DNA of 64,000 nt from WJKG01 sp964627305 (GCA_964627305.1 CAZVHP010000005.1:239728-303727), one strand, 5' to 3'. Positions 19,194 to 28,292 are shown, numbered from the stretch's first letter. Notes: a model not told the origin generated them from the sequence alone. Program-made: numbers and translations.

Positions 19194-20384
19194 TCATTCT
19201 TCACATAAGTTAGCCAAAAACTGAGCGGCCCCGACAAAACCATCCAACGGCTGTTTGCCCCATCCGGCTCGCGCCATCCGTTCCAGTTGCCCGGACTCAT
19301 GCAGCATGGCAACCAGCGGTCCGAGCATTGTCCGGGCCTTGCCAGAGTGGACAGATCGGGCCACGTCCAGCATCTGTCCCACACGCTCAGTCTCCTTCTC
19401 GACCTCGTTCAGTCCCCGACGCAGCCAGATTACCGGCAAGCCCAGCCCCGCCGCCCAAACCAGCTTCTCCCGCGGCGGTGCCACGACGAAATCAAGCTCG
19501 GCAAACAGCCTCGCGATCAGCCCCCGCTCCTCGCGACGACTGCCGATCTGCACAATGATCACCGGGTGCACTTCGGCGCCGATGCCACGCGTACCGTCGA
19601 TCACGCCCCCGGGGATATGATGATACATCAGGGCAGCCTGCAGGCACCGGGTAAGTCTCCCACCGACTCGACAGAACACGAACAGCCGGCTGTCTCGAGT
19701 CCGGCAGACGGAGACGACACCCTCGACAATGTCCCGCACCTGCGACGGCGGCTCTGCTTCGTCGGCAAAAACGGCGCCCGTGAGAGGCCCTCCATCCTCT
19801 ATCCGCGTCATCCGTTGCTCGAAAGCGGTCACTGCCTGCGCCACCAGAGCCGCTTCAATACACAGCCCGGTGACAATGATCCGTTCGGGGTGAAACCCTG
19901 CCTGAATGTAGCTCCCGGCTACTTCCGAGGTTGGCACAAGCACCCAGTCTGCGGCCATCGCTGCATTCGAACGACCAAAGGCCAGTTCCCCGTGATTGTA
20001 GACGATTCCGCCACCGGCCCGAATCAGCAACGGCAAGACAGCATGATCGACAACCAGGGGCCGATCGTGACCAACAAACTCGTAGCGAAGATCCCTCCGC
20101 AGCAGACGGAGCAGCCGGCCGCGCGGCGCCCAGCCACGACGCAACCACAGACTGCGGCTTACTCGTGTTGTCAGACCCGGTTCGATCCTGTTGCGATAAG
20201 CTCGCCGCAGCAGTCTCCATGCCATTGCCGATGCTCCGGATGCGTGATCCTCGACTTCACTCTCATTCCTGACCAGCGAGATCTGCCGGCTTCGCAGCAG
20301 CGTCTCGAGAATCCCGTCAACAAAGACACAACGTGCCTGCTCAAGGTTCGAATAGAGGAACTCGATCTGTCGAAATGGTGGCAT
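19194..20384 (-). CDS. Glycosyltransferase-like (GT-B fold) protein
   Basis: 396 aa with no signal peptide. The middle part, GGIVYNHGELAFGR...AADWVLVPTSEVAGSYIQAGF, followed by ERIIVTGLCIE, matches the pattern at the inter-domain region of GT-B enzymes of the MurG/MGDG-synthase type (acceptor-side loop, then a domain hinge). The C-terminal half contains VVAPPREKLVWAAGLGLPVIWLRRG, resembling the sugar-nucleotide pocket where a conserved E/S and G-x-P occur. The donor and acceptor cannot be inferred. I am unsure of the family; no closer named relative is recognised. It ends 53 bp before the FHA-phosphatase gene on the same strand. The start at 20384 has no strong ribosome site. Confidence 0.5.
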   Translation of the reverse strand: MPPFRQIEFLYSNLEQARCVFVDGILETLLRSRQISLVRNESEVEDHASGASAMAWRLLRRAYRNRIEPGLTTRVSRSLWLRRGWAPRGRLLRLLRRDLRYEFVGHDRPLVVDHAVLPLLIRAGGGIVYNHGELAFGRSNAAMAADWVLVPTSEVAGSYIQAGFHPERIIVTGLCIEAALVAQAVTAFEQRMTRIEDGGPLTGAVFADEAEPPSQVRDIVEGVVSVCRTRDSRLFVFCRVGGRLTRCLQAALMYHHIPGGVIDGTRGIGAEVHPVIIVQIGSRREERGLIARLFAELDFVVAPPREKLVWAAGLGLPVIWLRRGLNEVEKETERVGQMLDVARSVHSGKARTMLGPLVAMLHESGQLERMARAGWGKQPLDGFVGAAQFLANLCEE

Positions 20385-20582
20385 ACAGCATCAACCCTGT
20401 TACAAGAATTCCTGCGATAATAGCGGACACCGGCGCCAATGTCAACTTCCGGGAGCTCTCGGTATCATTTGCACATCGGTTCCGCGAATGCTATGTTTGC
20501 AATGCAAGACAGTGAATGCGGACCGTGCCGAACAACGCCGTAGACGGAATGACCACGAAAGTAGCCAGGAGAGTAAGAGACG

Positions 20583-21347
20583 ATGAATAAGCGACTTGTG
20601 ACACTCCTGTACGTGGCGGCGCTGAGCATCCTGACAGCCGCCTGCAGCGCCGCAGACCAGGAGCCCCGTACCCACGAGGACGAGGTGTGGCAGTTCCAGC
20701 GCGACATCATGGTCGCTCGCCAGATAGCTGCTCGCGGCATTTCCGACACCGCTGTCCTGACCGCCATGGGCAAGGTCCCCCGACACCTGTTCGTCCCGAG
20801 GCAGTACCGAGCCAACTCGTATGGTGACTACCCCCTGCCAATAGAGCACGGACAGACGATCTCGCAACCGTTCATTGTGGCCGCCATGACAGAACTACTC
20901 AAGCCGGATTCATCTTCCCGTATTCTGGAGATCGGCACCGGTTCCGGTTATCAGGCCGCGATCCTGGCTGAGATTGTCGACTCCGTCTTCACGATCGAGA
21001 TCGTCGCCCCCCTGGCCCGACGCGCCGCTCAACTACTGGACTCACTCGGCTATGCTAATGTTGTGGTCAAAGCCGGCGATGGGTTTGTCGGCTGGCCCGA
21101 GCACGCCCCTTTCGATGGGATCATTGTCACCTGCGCTCCATCAAACGTTCCGAAACCGCTGGTCGAGCAATTGGCTGAGGGCGGGCGGATGGTCATCCCG
21201 GTCGGAGAGATAACCCAGGAACTGGTGGTACTCACCAAAGAGGCGGACAGCCTGATCAGAGAATCCTTCTTTCCGGTAAGGTTCGTGCCCATGACCGGTG
21301 AGGCGCAGTCCGACAGCGCCCGGTTCGACTCATCCTTGCGGAAGTAG
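20583..21347 (+). CDS. Lipoprotein protein-L-isoaspartate O-methyltransferase paralogue
   Basis: 254 aa. Residues 1-21 form a lipoprotein signal (LSILTAAC, lipobox cysteine C21, next residue Ser, so outer-membrane sorting is plausible). The rest is a complete PCMT domain: VPRHLFVPRQY, PLPIEHGQTISQPFIVA, SAM motif I ILEIGTGSGYQAAILAEI, GDGFVGWPEHAPFDGIIVT. AGGAGAG precedes the start. It differs from the cytoplasmic copy at 2954-3640 mainly by the export signal. A SAM-dependent enzyme outside the cytoplasm would need an unusual SAM supply, so either the lipobox is not used or the exported enzyme works by another means. Exported PCMT annotations exist in environmental genomes, but their function is not settled to my knowledge. 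Confidence 0.85.
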   Translation: MNKRLVTLLYVAALSILTAACSAADQEPRTHEDEVWQFQRDIMVARQIAARGISDTAVLTAMGKVPRHLFVPRQYRANSYGDYPLPIEHGQTISQPFIVAAMTELLKPDSSSRILEIGTGSGYQAAILAEIVDSVFTIEIVAPLARRAAQLLDSLGYANVVVKAGDGFVGWPEHAPFDGIIVTCAPSNVPKPLVEQLAEGGRMVIPVGEITQELVVLTKEADSLIRESFFPVRFVPMTGEAQSDSARFDSSLRK

Positions 21348-21372
21348 GCAGCACTTAGCGGGTAAATGACAA

Positions 21373-21402
21373 GGCGGGCCGATCTGTCAAGATCAGTCCG
21401 CC
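21373..21402. terminator. Hairpin between convergent pcm-like and cheW genes
   Basis: A 13-bp stem with one mismatch and one G-U pair (21373-21385 with 21390-21402), loop GTCA. It lies between two convergent stops, so it may end both transcripts. No long T run follows on either side. Confidence 0.55.
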
Positions 21403-21436
21403 CGATAGAGTCTGGCAGTTGCCGATGGTGATTAGA

Positions 21437-21931
21437 TTACATCACGTTCGACATCTCGCTGACATCGATAACCTTGGACAGATCGAGAAAGATCAACAGC
21501 CGGTCTTCAAGCTTGGCCACACCCTTAATGTACTCGGAGTTGATGCCGGTCACTATCTCCGGCGGCGGCTCGATAGTGTTAGTCGGCAGACGCAGGACCT
21601 CGGAGACGGAGTCAACAACCATCCCCATAACATTCCCCTCGATGTCCACCACCACGATACGGGTGTTCTTGTCGTACTCTTTGATCTCAAGACCAAAGCG
21701 CTTACGCAGATCGACAATCGGAATGACTTTGCCGCGAAGGTTAATGACACCCTCGACATAGTGCGGGGCCTGCGGCACCTTGGTGATCTCGGCCATGCGG
21801 TTGATCTCCTGAACCTTCAGGATGTCAACCCCAAATTCCTCGCTGCCGATATTGAACGACACAAGCTGAAGAAGCTCATCGGCCGATCCGGCAAACTGCT
21901 CGTCCTTTTTGTCAACCACTTGAGTTTTCAT
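21437..21931 (-). CDS. cheW: CheW-like chemotaxis coupling protein
   Basis: 164 aa with an AAGGACTGT ribosome site. The CheW SH3-like fold is clear: LQLVSFNIGSEEFGVDILKVQEI at residues about 21-43, then PHYVEGVINLRGKVIPIVDL with the NLRG coupling motif, then a second half VVDIEGNVMGMVVDSV, EVLRLP and PPPEIVTGINSEYIKGVAKLEDRLLIFLDL. CheW links receptors to the CheA kinase. No cheA, receptor or other chemotaxis gene is visible in this window, so the partner operon must lie elsewhere. The first about 18 residues are a charged extension (KKDEQFAGSADE) beyond the usual domain. It sits alone, convergent with the lipoprotein PCMT gene. Confidence 0.93.
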   Translation of the reverse strand: MKTQVVDKKDEQFAGSADELLQLVSFNIGSEEFGVDILKVQEINRMAEITKVPQAPHYVEGVINLRGKVIPIVDLRKRFGLEIKEYDKNTRIVVVDIEGNVMGMVVDSVSEVLRLPTNTIEPPPEIVTGINSEYIKGVAKLEDRLLIFLDLSKVIDVSEMSNVM

Positions 21932-22169
21932 TATTACAGTCCTTACGTAAGAGTTTCGCTTTGTCTCCTGCGCTCGCGGCAGATCATGATCAGCTTCCGA
22001 CAGGCAATATCAGTGCTGACTGTCCCCAACCCGCCGGCGATGAGTTGCCAACGCTGGACGAGTGTCTGCCGTTTCTTCTGTATATCGACAGGCCGCCCAA
22101 CTACTTTAGAACCCGGGGGCCGCCCGGCAAAGACTGTTCAACTTTTGTATCTTGCTGATAATTAGCGGT

Positions 22170-22946
22170 TTAGGATGACTCACCTGAGCCTCGAAGGAGC
22201 TCTATCAACCGCCCGGCGGTCGTCGGACTGTGTCCGGTGTAGTGGTTGTTGATGTAAACATAGACTGTGCGGCCCAGTTGTGATTGAACGTCCAGCAATT
22301 CGGCCCACCACCGAAGGTCCTTCTCGCGGTCATCTCGCACATAAGAAAAGTCCCCCTGGATCTTCTTGCGGTCGCCGAGGAGACGAACGTACCCGAAATC
22401 GGCGGTCATCTCGCTATGCCGGGGCATCCACGGATGATCGATCAGCGTCAGAGCCATGTTGCGCTTTCTCATAAGGTCAAGGACTGACGCCTCCTCCAGC
22501 CATCCCTTGTGTCGAAGTTCCACTGCCACTTGGAGGTGCTCGGGAACGGCCTCGATCAACCGCTGAAGCATCTCTCGCTGTTCCGGTTTGAAACTATAGG
22601 GGAACTGCATCAACAACGGCCCATGTTTGTTCCCCAGCGGTTCCATGGCCGCAACGAAGCGCCGCATGGTCTCCAGGCGCTCCCCGGCCGTCCCCTCATG
22701 AGTGACTGCTTTGGGGAACTTGGCCGCAAAGACGAAGTTCTCAGGCGTCACCCTGTACCAGCGCACTACCGCCGCCCGCTCAGGAACACGGTAGAACGTG
22801 GCATCAATCTCCACTGTGTCGAAGTGATTTGCGTAGACCTGCAGAAAATCAGCAGGGGGACAGAACTGGGGGTAGAAACTCCCCGCCCAGTCCTTATAGC
22901 TGAATCCGGAGGTGCCAATACGTATGAAAGACAGTCTATCATCCAT
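22170..22946 (-). CDS. DUF72 domain protein
   Basis: 258 aa from the ATG at 22944-22946; an ATG seven codons further up is an alternative. DUF72 proteins have a TIM-barrel-like fold and unknown function. Visible signatures: IRIGTSGFSYKDWAG at the start, FYPQFCPPADFLQVYANHFDTVE, VEIDATFYRVP, FAAKFPKAVTHE, then VELRHKGWLE and VYVYINNHYTGHSP near the end. All of these are hallmark strands of the family, and the length is typical. A longer frame extends upstream into the opposite-strand aminopeptidase gene but is not supported. It is divergent from the M29 aminopeptidase gene, about 132 bp apart. Confidence 0.9.
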   Translation of the reverse strand: MDDRLSFIRIGTSGFSYKDWAGSFYPQFCPPADFLQVYANHFDTVEIDATFYRVPERAAVVRWYRVTPENFVFAAKFPKAVTHEGTAGERLETMRRFVAAMEPLGNKHGPLLMQFPYSFKPEQREMLQRLIEAVPEHLQVAVELRHKGWLEEASVLDLMRKRNMALTLIDHPWMPRHSEMTADFGYVRLLGDRKKIQGDFSYVRDDREKDLRWWAELLDVQSQLGRTVYVYINNHYTGHSPTTAGRLIELLRGSGESS

Positions 22947-23013
22947 GCCTGTATAACAGAACCGCATTGCAATTGTTCGGTCAGGCCGGGCCGGCGAAAC
23001 CTGTCTGCGCGCG

Positions 23014-23042
23014 TTGACCTTACCCCAATTCTGTCGTATCTT
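23014..23042 (+). promoter_or_regulatory. Sigma-70-like promoter for the M29 aminopeptidase
   Basis: TTGACC at 23014-23019, 17-bp spacer, TATCTT at 23037-23042, about 37 bp upstream of the start codon. This is among the best-matching promoter candidates in the window. Confidence 0.55.
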
Positions 23043-23078
23043 GCAGGCCAAAATAATCAAACAGGAAAGGACCACATC

Positions 23079-24218
23079 ATGAAAGATAAGCGCAACGAGA
23101 TACTGGCCCGGCAGCTTCTGGACTACTCCGTGGAGCTGAAGACCGGTGAGGTCATCTATATCGAGATCAAGGGCAAAGAGACGCTGGAACTCGGCAAAGA
23201 ACTCATCCGTCTGGCCACCCAGCGGGGCGCAACACCATTCTGGTACTACAGCGATGAATCGCTCATGCGGCACTTCGTTGGCAATGCGGGCGATGATCAG
23301 TTCAGGAAGATGGCCGAGCTGCACATGCCGTTGATGAAGGCTGCCAATGCCTATATCGGCCTGCGAGGCTCCGATAACCCGTTCGACATGGCCGACATCG
23401 ACAGCAAGCAAATCGAGAAGAATAACGCCCTGTTCTACAAACCGGTCCATCTCGAGGAACGCGTCAAAAGGACCCGGTGGGTTGTCCTGCGCTATCCCAA
23501 CAACGCCATGGCCCAACTGGCCGAAACTTCGCAGGAGTCGTTCGCCGACTTCTACTTTGATGTCTGCTGCGCCGACTACGCCAAAATGTCAAAAGCACAG
23601 GAGAAGCTGGTCGACTTGTTGAACGCCACTGACAAGGTGCATATCAAAAGCCCCGGCACCGATCTGACCTTCTCCATCAAGGACATACCCTGCGTCAAGT
23701 GTGACGGCAAACGCAACATCCCCGACGGCGAGGTCTACACCGCACCGGTTCGAGATTCCGTCAATGGCACCATCACGTATAACACACCGAGTTTGTATCA
23801 GGGCACTGTTTACAACAACGTCTCACTGACGTTTGAGAAGGGCAAGATCGTCAAAGCCACTTGCGATGGCAACCAGGAGCGCCTGAACAGGATTTTCGAT
23901 ACCGATGAAGGTGCCCGATATGTCGGCGAGTTCGCAGTCGGCGTCAACCCGTTCATCCTGCACCCCATGAAAGACACGCTGTTCGATGAGAAGATCGCCG
24001 GTTCCATCCATTTCACGCCGGGTCAGTGTTATGACGAGGCGCCCAACGGCAACCAGTCGGCTATCCATTGGGACATGGTGCTCATCCAGCGCCCGGAATA
24101 CGGCGGCGGCGAAATCTACTTCGACGACAAGCTCATCCGTAAGGACGGCGTGTTCACCGATGCCGACATGGAGAAGCAGTTCTCGAAGGAAAACCTCAAG
24201 GCCGAGGGTCTTGACTAA
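23079..24218 (+). CDS. M29 family aminopeptidase
   Basis: 379 aa; the start at ATG 23079 is supported by AGGAAAGG upstream. The protein has the features of thermophilic M29 aminopeptidases (AmpS/AmpT): RQLLDYSVELKTGEVIYIEIKG at the N-terminus, SPGTDLTFSIKD followed by an IPDGEVYTAPVRDSVNGT metal-site strand (conserved E and acidic residues), GEFAVGVNP near residue 287, a FDEKIAGSIHFTPGQ segment with a metal-binding His, and IHWDMVLIQRPE close to the end. These proteins are cytoplasmic dinuclear-metal peptidases that release N-terminal residues. It is followed after 45 bp by a ferritin-like gene in the same direction, so the two may form an operon. Confidence 0.9.
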   Translation: MKDKRNEILARQLLDYSVELKTGEVIYIEIKGKETLELGKELIRLATQRGATPFWYYSDESLMRHFVGNAGDDQFRKMAELHMPLMKAANAYIGLRGSDNPFDMADIDSKQIEKNNALFYKPVHLEERVKRTRWVVLRYPNNAMAQLAETSQESFADFYFDVCCADYAKMSKAQEKLVDLLNATDKVHIKSPGTDLTFSIKDIPCVKCDGKRNIPDGEVYTAPVRDSVNGTITYNTPSLYQGTVYNNVSLTFEKGKIVKATCDGNQERLNRIFDTDEGARYVGEFAVGVNPFILHPMKDTLFDEKIAGSIHFTPGQCYDEAPNGNQSAIHWDMVLIQRPEYGGGEIYFDDKLIRKDGVFTDADMEKQFSKENLKAEGLD

Positions 24219-24263
24219 GCAGCAGCAATCGGGGCAACACTGTCCCTGCGATGAGGATTCGAT

Positions 24264-24779
24264 ATGGAAAACATCCTGGAATTTGCAATGAAAATGGAGA
24301 TGGACGGCAAGCGCTTCTACGAACAGGGCGCCGAAAAGACCGATGATGAGCGCATGAAGAAGATCCTGCACACGCTGGCCGAGGAGGAGCAGCGACATTT
24401 CGATGTCTTCCGCAAGCTCAGGGACAAGAATGACCTTGCCGAGGCGTCGAAAGCGCTCGGCCCGAGGCTAACCACCTCACCCGCGATCAAGAACGTGTTT
24501 CAGGAACTGGTGGAGAATGGCATGGAGACGCTTCCGGGCGACGATCTGAAGAACATGTGGACCGAGGCCATCCGGATCGAGGAGGACTCAGAGAAGCTCT
24601 ATCGTGAACAGGCCGGGCGTGAGACCGATGAGAAGCGCCAGGCACTGCTCAACCGGATCGCCGATGAAGAGAAGAGCCACATTTACCTGATCGACAATAT
24701 GATCCACTACCTCGCCGATCCGCAGGGATTTGCCCTGTCGCAACAATTCGCGCAGTTCAAAAGCTGGGAGGGACGATAG
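24264..24779 (+). CDS. Ferritin-like diiron protein, 171 aa (copy 1)
   Basis: A four-helix ferritin-like/rubrerythrin-type protein without a rubredoxin tail. Residues 1-45 contain AMKMEMDGKRFYEQGAEK and LHTLAEEEQRHFDVF (first E and ExxH pair). The second half repeats the pattern: EAIRIEEDSEKLYREQAGRE and IADEEKSHIYLIDNM. All iron ligands of the E...ExxH...E...ExxH type are present, so it likely binds a diiron centre and acts in iron or peroxide handling. GAGGATT precedes the start. It has the same length (171 aa) and layout as a second gene at 28293-28808. It follows the M29 aminopeptidase gene by 45 bp. Confidence 0.85.
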   Translation: MENILEFAMKMEMDGKRFYEQGAEKTDDERMKKILHTLAEEEQRHFDVFRKLRDKNDLAEASKALGPRLTTSPAIKNVFQELVENGMETLPGDDLKNMWTEAIRIEEDSEKLYREQAGRETDEKRQALLNRIADEEKSHIYLIDNMIHYLADPQGFALSQQFAQFKSWEGR

Positions 24780-24815
24780 GCGGCCCGGGGTTACGAATCA
24801 CGAGCGTTTGAGGCC

Positions 24816-25805
24816 CTATGTGGCCGGGACACCCTTGCGGCGTCTCGGCCACTCTGATATCACCACTCCCGCCAAAGTGATTGTTCCCCCGATCACGAAT
24901 GACCAGCCCAGCGGCTCACCCAGCCAGAAGAATGCGACCGCCGTCGCGATGATCGGCTGCACATTGTGCCAGACGGCAATCCGCGAGGCCGCCATGTATT
25001 TCAGCACCCAGTACCACAGGATATAGACCACTCCGGACAGACCCCACGACACGTACAAAACAGACAACCACGCCCCAACCCCAACCCCTGAGTAGTCAAA
25101 GTCTATTGCGCGCCACAGGCCAAATGGGATGTAAAACACCGAGCCCGAGGCCAGAGCATACGCCGTGACCCTGATCGCACCGTACTTCTCCACCAGCGGT
25201 TTTCCCCACACCGTGTAGTACGCCCAGGCAATCACCGCGACCAATATCAGAAGATCGCCCCACAAATAATCCAGGCTCATGGCTACGGCGCCGCCGCTCA
25301 TGATCGTAACAACGCCGATGACCGCGCATATGACCCCAAGCGCCCTACGCGGCACCACTCGCTCTTTCAAATGAATGATCGCAAGAACGAAAACCCAGAT
25401 CGGTGCGGTGGAGAAGATCACCCCTCCATGATTGGCACCGGTCAACGATTGTCCTATCAGGAACGCGAGTTGATTGAACGGAATAATCAGCAATCCCAAC
25501 CCGAGGATTCGCCAACCATCACGGCGCTCTATCTTCCGATGATGCTTTCGGAACCGGACTATGGCGAGCAACGCAATACTGGCCAATATGAAACGGTAGA
25601 AGGCGAACGTGAACGGTTCGATCTGCGCCAGCCCAAACTTGGAGATTGGGAAGGTCATAGCCCCCAGAAGCTGCTGAATAACCAGCGCTCCGATCAGGGC
25701 CGCCATCGCCGGTCGCTCACCGGTGCGTGAGGATAGCTCATCGTCCTTAGGAGTCGCCGTTACAAGGCCGTTGGTGTACGGCTCCTTGCGCTGCTCGTCA
25801 CTCAT
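24816..25805 (-). CDS. EamA (DMT) family transporter
   Basis: 329 aa from the ATG at 25803-25805, chosen because GAGGAGCGC lies just upstream; a longer frame to 25919 lacks that. After a charged cytoplasmic lead of about 30 residues there are ten hydrophobic segments forming two EamA repeats (first from ALIGALVIQQLLGAMTFPISK, second from DLLILVAVIAWAYYTVWGKPL). WSFVIGGTITLAGVVISEW is the last helix. These drug/metabolite transporters export small metabolites; the substrate is not predictable. It converges with the ferritin-like gene (36 bp between stops) and is downstream of the SDR gene, which is on the same strand about 136 bp away. Confidence 0.88.
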   Translation of the reverse strand: MSDEQRKEPYTNGLVTATPKDDELSSRTGERPAMAALIGALVIQQLLGAMTFPISKFGLAQIEPFTFAFYRFILASIALLAIVRFRKHHRKIERRDGWRILGLGLLIIPFNQLAFLIGQSLTGANHGGVIFSTAPIWVFVLAIIHLKERVVPRRALGVICAVIGVVTIMSGGAVAMSLDYLWGDLLILVAVIAWAYYTVWGKPLVEKYGAIRVTAYALASGSVFYIPFGLWRAIDFDYSGVGVGAWLSVLYVSWGLSGVVYILWYWVLKYMAASRIAVWHNVQPIIATAVAFFWLGEPLGWSFVIGGTITLAGVVISEWPRRRKGVPAT

Positions 25806-25941
25806 GCGCTCCTCCGCGACGGCGCTGTCGTTGACGTTCTGAGTCTCTTCGAATTCATCACAAGACCAGAACGCAGCGCCGGATGATGCAGTTCCACCGC
25901 GGCGCCCGGCAGACGGCAACTCACTATGCTGATCTGGCGAC

Positions 25942-26739
25942 CTACAACATGAACTTCACTAGTCCACCATCAACCCGGATCGAGCTACCGGTGATATACC
26001 CGGCGTGCTCGCTGACCAGAAACGCAACAGTGGCCGCAACCTCCTCTGGTGTGGCCAGCCGTCCGGCAGGAACATTCTCCGCAAACGAGGCCATGACTGC
26101 TTCCGGCTCCAGGCCTCCTTGTTCGGCGCGCGACTTCGCGAGATCCTGCAGCCGTTCAGTTGCCGTGTACCCCGGACAAACACAATTGGCTGTAACGCCC
26201 GAACGGGCATGGGTATTCGAGACCGTTTTGCAAAACGCCGTAACAGCGCTGCGGTAGGCATTCGACAGCACCAGATCATCGAGCGGCTGCGGTACACTCA
26301 CTGAGGTAATGTAAATCAGCCGTCCCCAGCCGCGGGTGACCATCCCCTCGATGACTACCTTGGTCAGTCTGACCGCCGAGTACAGCAGCAACTCGGCTGC
26401 ATCCTTCCACTGCTGATGCGAGAAGTGCATGAACCGTCCCGAAGGCGGACCGCCCGCATTACTGACGAGGATGTCGATGAACCCTCCCGGCGTGTCCTTA
26501 CGCACCCCCTGAGTTACCGTATTGATGCCCTTGTCGGTGGACAGGTCCGCCACCAGACACCCAGGGCGCCTCCCGGTCGCCTTCTCAATCCGATCGGCAG
26601 CGGCCTCAAGACGCTTCTTGTCTCGAGAATTAATGATTACATCGGCCCCCTCGGCCGCCAGGGTCATTGCTGTTGCGAACCCCAGACCGGCCGACGCACC
26701 GCAGACCAGTGCCTTCTTTCCTTCAATTCCCAGATCCAT
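25942..26739 (-). CDS. Short-chain dehydrogenase/reductase, atypical active site
   Basis: 265 aa. The start is ATG 26737-26739, overlapping the stop of the upstream M20 dipeptidase as TAATG. The Rossmann N-terminus reads ALVCGASAGLGFATAMTLA, then VSNAGGPPSG (the NAG motif), then IYITSVSV (catalytic Ser strand) and SNAYRSAVTAFCKTVS, where the usual YxxxK would be Y-R-S-A-V: the lysine position is taken by valine. Some SDR subgroups have a similar SN-x-LR/YR arrangement and are thought to lack the classical mechanism. The tail is ITGSSIRVDGGL. The substrate is unknown. It forms an operon with the dipeptidase. Confidence 0.85.
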   Translation of the reverse strand: MDLGIEGKKALVCGASAGLGFATAMTLAAEGADVIINSRDKKRLEAAADRIEKATGRRPGCLVADLSTDKGINTVTQGVRKDTPGGFIDILVSNAGGPPSGRFMHFSHQQWKDAAELLLYSAVRLTKVVIEGMVTRGWGRLIYITSVSVPQPLDDLVLSNAYRSAVTAFCKTVSNTHARSGVTANCVCPGYTATERLQDLAKSRAEQGGLEPEAVMASFAENVPAGRLATPEEVAATVAFLVSEHAGYITGSSIRVDGGLVKFML

Positions 26740-28106
26740 TACTTGCTCACCTCGGCCAGCTCGTCCGGCAATACCGCTGCCGTCCGGCAACCATTTTCAA
26801 AATCCTTAACCCGGAATCGCTCATTCGGCGAATGAATATTGTCATCAACCTGCGCAAACCCGATCAGCAGCGTGTCCACACCGAGCATCGTCTTGAAGTC
26901 TGCTACTACCGGGATGGAACCGCCCTCTTTCATAAACACGGGTTCTTTGCCGAATCCCTTCTTGATCGCACGTCCCGACGCTTCCAGCCAGGGACCATCG
27001 ACCGGTACCACAACCCCGCGCGCACCACCGTGTTTGACAACTTTCACCTTAACGGATTTGGGAGCCAGCTTCAGGATGTGCTTCTCCAGCCTGCGACAGA
27101 TGTCGTTTGGATCCTGGTTCGGCACCAACCGGCATGTGATTTTGCACGATGCTTTCGCCGGAATAATGGTCTTGCCCCCTTCCCCCTGGTAGCCGCCGGT
27201 GATGCCGTTGATGTCAAGTGTCGGGCGTGACCACTGACGCTCGAACGTCGTATACCCCTTCTCGCCCTGTACAGCCCTGATTCCCAGCCCTCTCTTGTAG
27301 GCAGCCTCGCTGAAAGGCAGCCGTTTGAACTGCTGACGCTCCCACTTGGTCAGCGCCTTGACGTCCTTATAGAAACCGGGGATCGCGATCTTGCCGCTCT
27401 TGTCATGAAGCTGCCCTACGATCTTACAGAGTTCGTTGATCGGATTAGCGATAGCGCCGCCGTACGATCCCGAGTGCACGTCGCGGTTGGGGCCATCGAC
27501 AAACACCTCAACAAAGGCGATCCCGCGCAGCCCGAATGTAACCGCCGGCAATGTCTTCGAGAACTGCGCGGTATCGGACACCACCGCGATATCCGCCTTG
27601 AGCAGTTTCTTATGGGTCCGTATGAATGTCGGGAGGTTTTCGCTGGCGGCCTCTTCCTCACCCTCAATCAGGAACTTCACGTTCACCGGCAGGGTGCCGG
27701 TAGTCTTCAGTACCGCCTCAAGCCCCTTGATCTGAGCGAACACCTGCCCCTTGTCATCAGCCGAACCACGCGCGTAGATATATCCGTCCCGCACCTGCGC
27801 CTGGAACGGCTGGGACTTCCACAAGTCCAGCGGCTCCGGCGGCTGAACGTCATAATGACCATAATACAGAACCGTCGGCGCCTTCTTGTCGGCCTTGTAC
27901 TCAGCAAACACCAGCGGATGTCCCTTGGTCTTGTATATCCGGCTCTTGAACCCGCACTTGTTCATGTAGGCATTGAGCCACCTGGCGCAGTCGGCAACAT
28001 CCTGTTTGTGCTCCGACTTGGCCGAAACCGAAGGGAAGCTGAGAAATTCGAACAAGTCCTTCATACGCTGCTTCTCGGTCTTCTTCAGATACTCGAACGG
28101 AGTCAT
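26739..28106 (-). CDS. M20 family dipeptidase
   Basis: 455 aa; start ATG 28104-28106 after ACGAGGTAAGT. It is a zinc-dependent M20 peptidase of the dipeptidase type. Ligands seen in order: YYGHYDVQPP (His), ARGSADDKGQ (bridging Asp), EGEEEAASENL (catalytic/bridging Glu pair), VVSDTAQF (Asp) and EGGSIPVV near the end. The dimerisation (lid) domain is the middle section beginning VFVDGPNRDVHSGSYGG. Long frames extend upstream but without family similarity. Its stop overlaps the SDR start by one base (TAATG), so the two are translationally coupled. A cytoplasmic peptide-degrading role is likely. Confidence 0.92.
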   Translation of the reverse strand: MTPFEYLKKTEKQRMKDLFEFLSFPSVSAKSEHKQDVADCARWLNAYMNKCGFKSRIYKTKGHPLVFAEYKADKKAPTVLYYGHYDVQPPEPLDLWKSQPFQAQVRDGYIYARGSADDKGQVFAQIKGLEAVLKTTGTLPVNVKFLIEGEEEAASENLPTFIRTHKKLLKADIAVVSDTAQFSKTLPAVTFGLRGIAFVEVFVDGPNRDVHSGSYGGAIANPINELCKIVGQLHDKSGKIAIPGFYKDVKALTKWERQQFKRLPFSEAAYKRGLGIRAVQGEKGYTTFERQWSRPTLDINGITGGYQGEGGKTIIPAKASCKITCRLVPNQDPNDICRRLEKHILKLAPKSVKVKVVKHGGARGVVVPVDGPWLEASGRAIKKGFGKEPVFMKEGGSIPVVADFKTMLGVDTLLIGFAQVDDNIHSPNERFRVKDFENGCRTAAVLPDELAEVSK

Positions 28107-28292
28107 ACTTACCTCGTAAATCCGATGTTTCCACATTGTGTCCGCCGAATATAGGTTACGGACTTCGCGCTGTAAAGGGATCAGTAAGAAACATAGTGGC
28201 CTGGAAATCACTGCTGCCGAGGCCGCTCGAGAACAGCATCGCTGACTGGCTCGCAATGCATCCAGACGTGAAATGGTGCGGGCTGTTGCGCG

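Noticed and set aside
19287..20420. 377-codon open frame on the plus strand opposite the glycosyltransferase-like gene.
   Set aside because: The minus-strand frame shows fold-like motifs and operon context; the plus frame is Pro/Arg/His-rich with no pattern of a real protein.
22947..23516. N-terminal extension of the DUF72 gene over the aminopeptidase start.
   Set aside because: The extension has no family similarity and overlaps the strongly supported M29 gene and its promoter.
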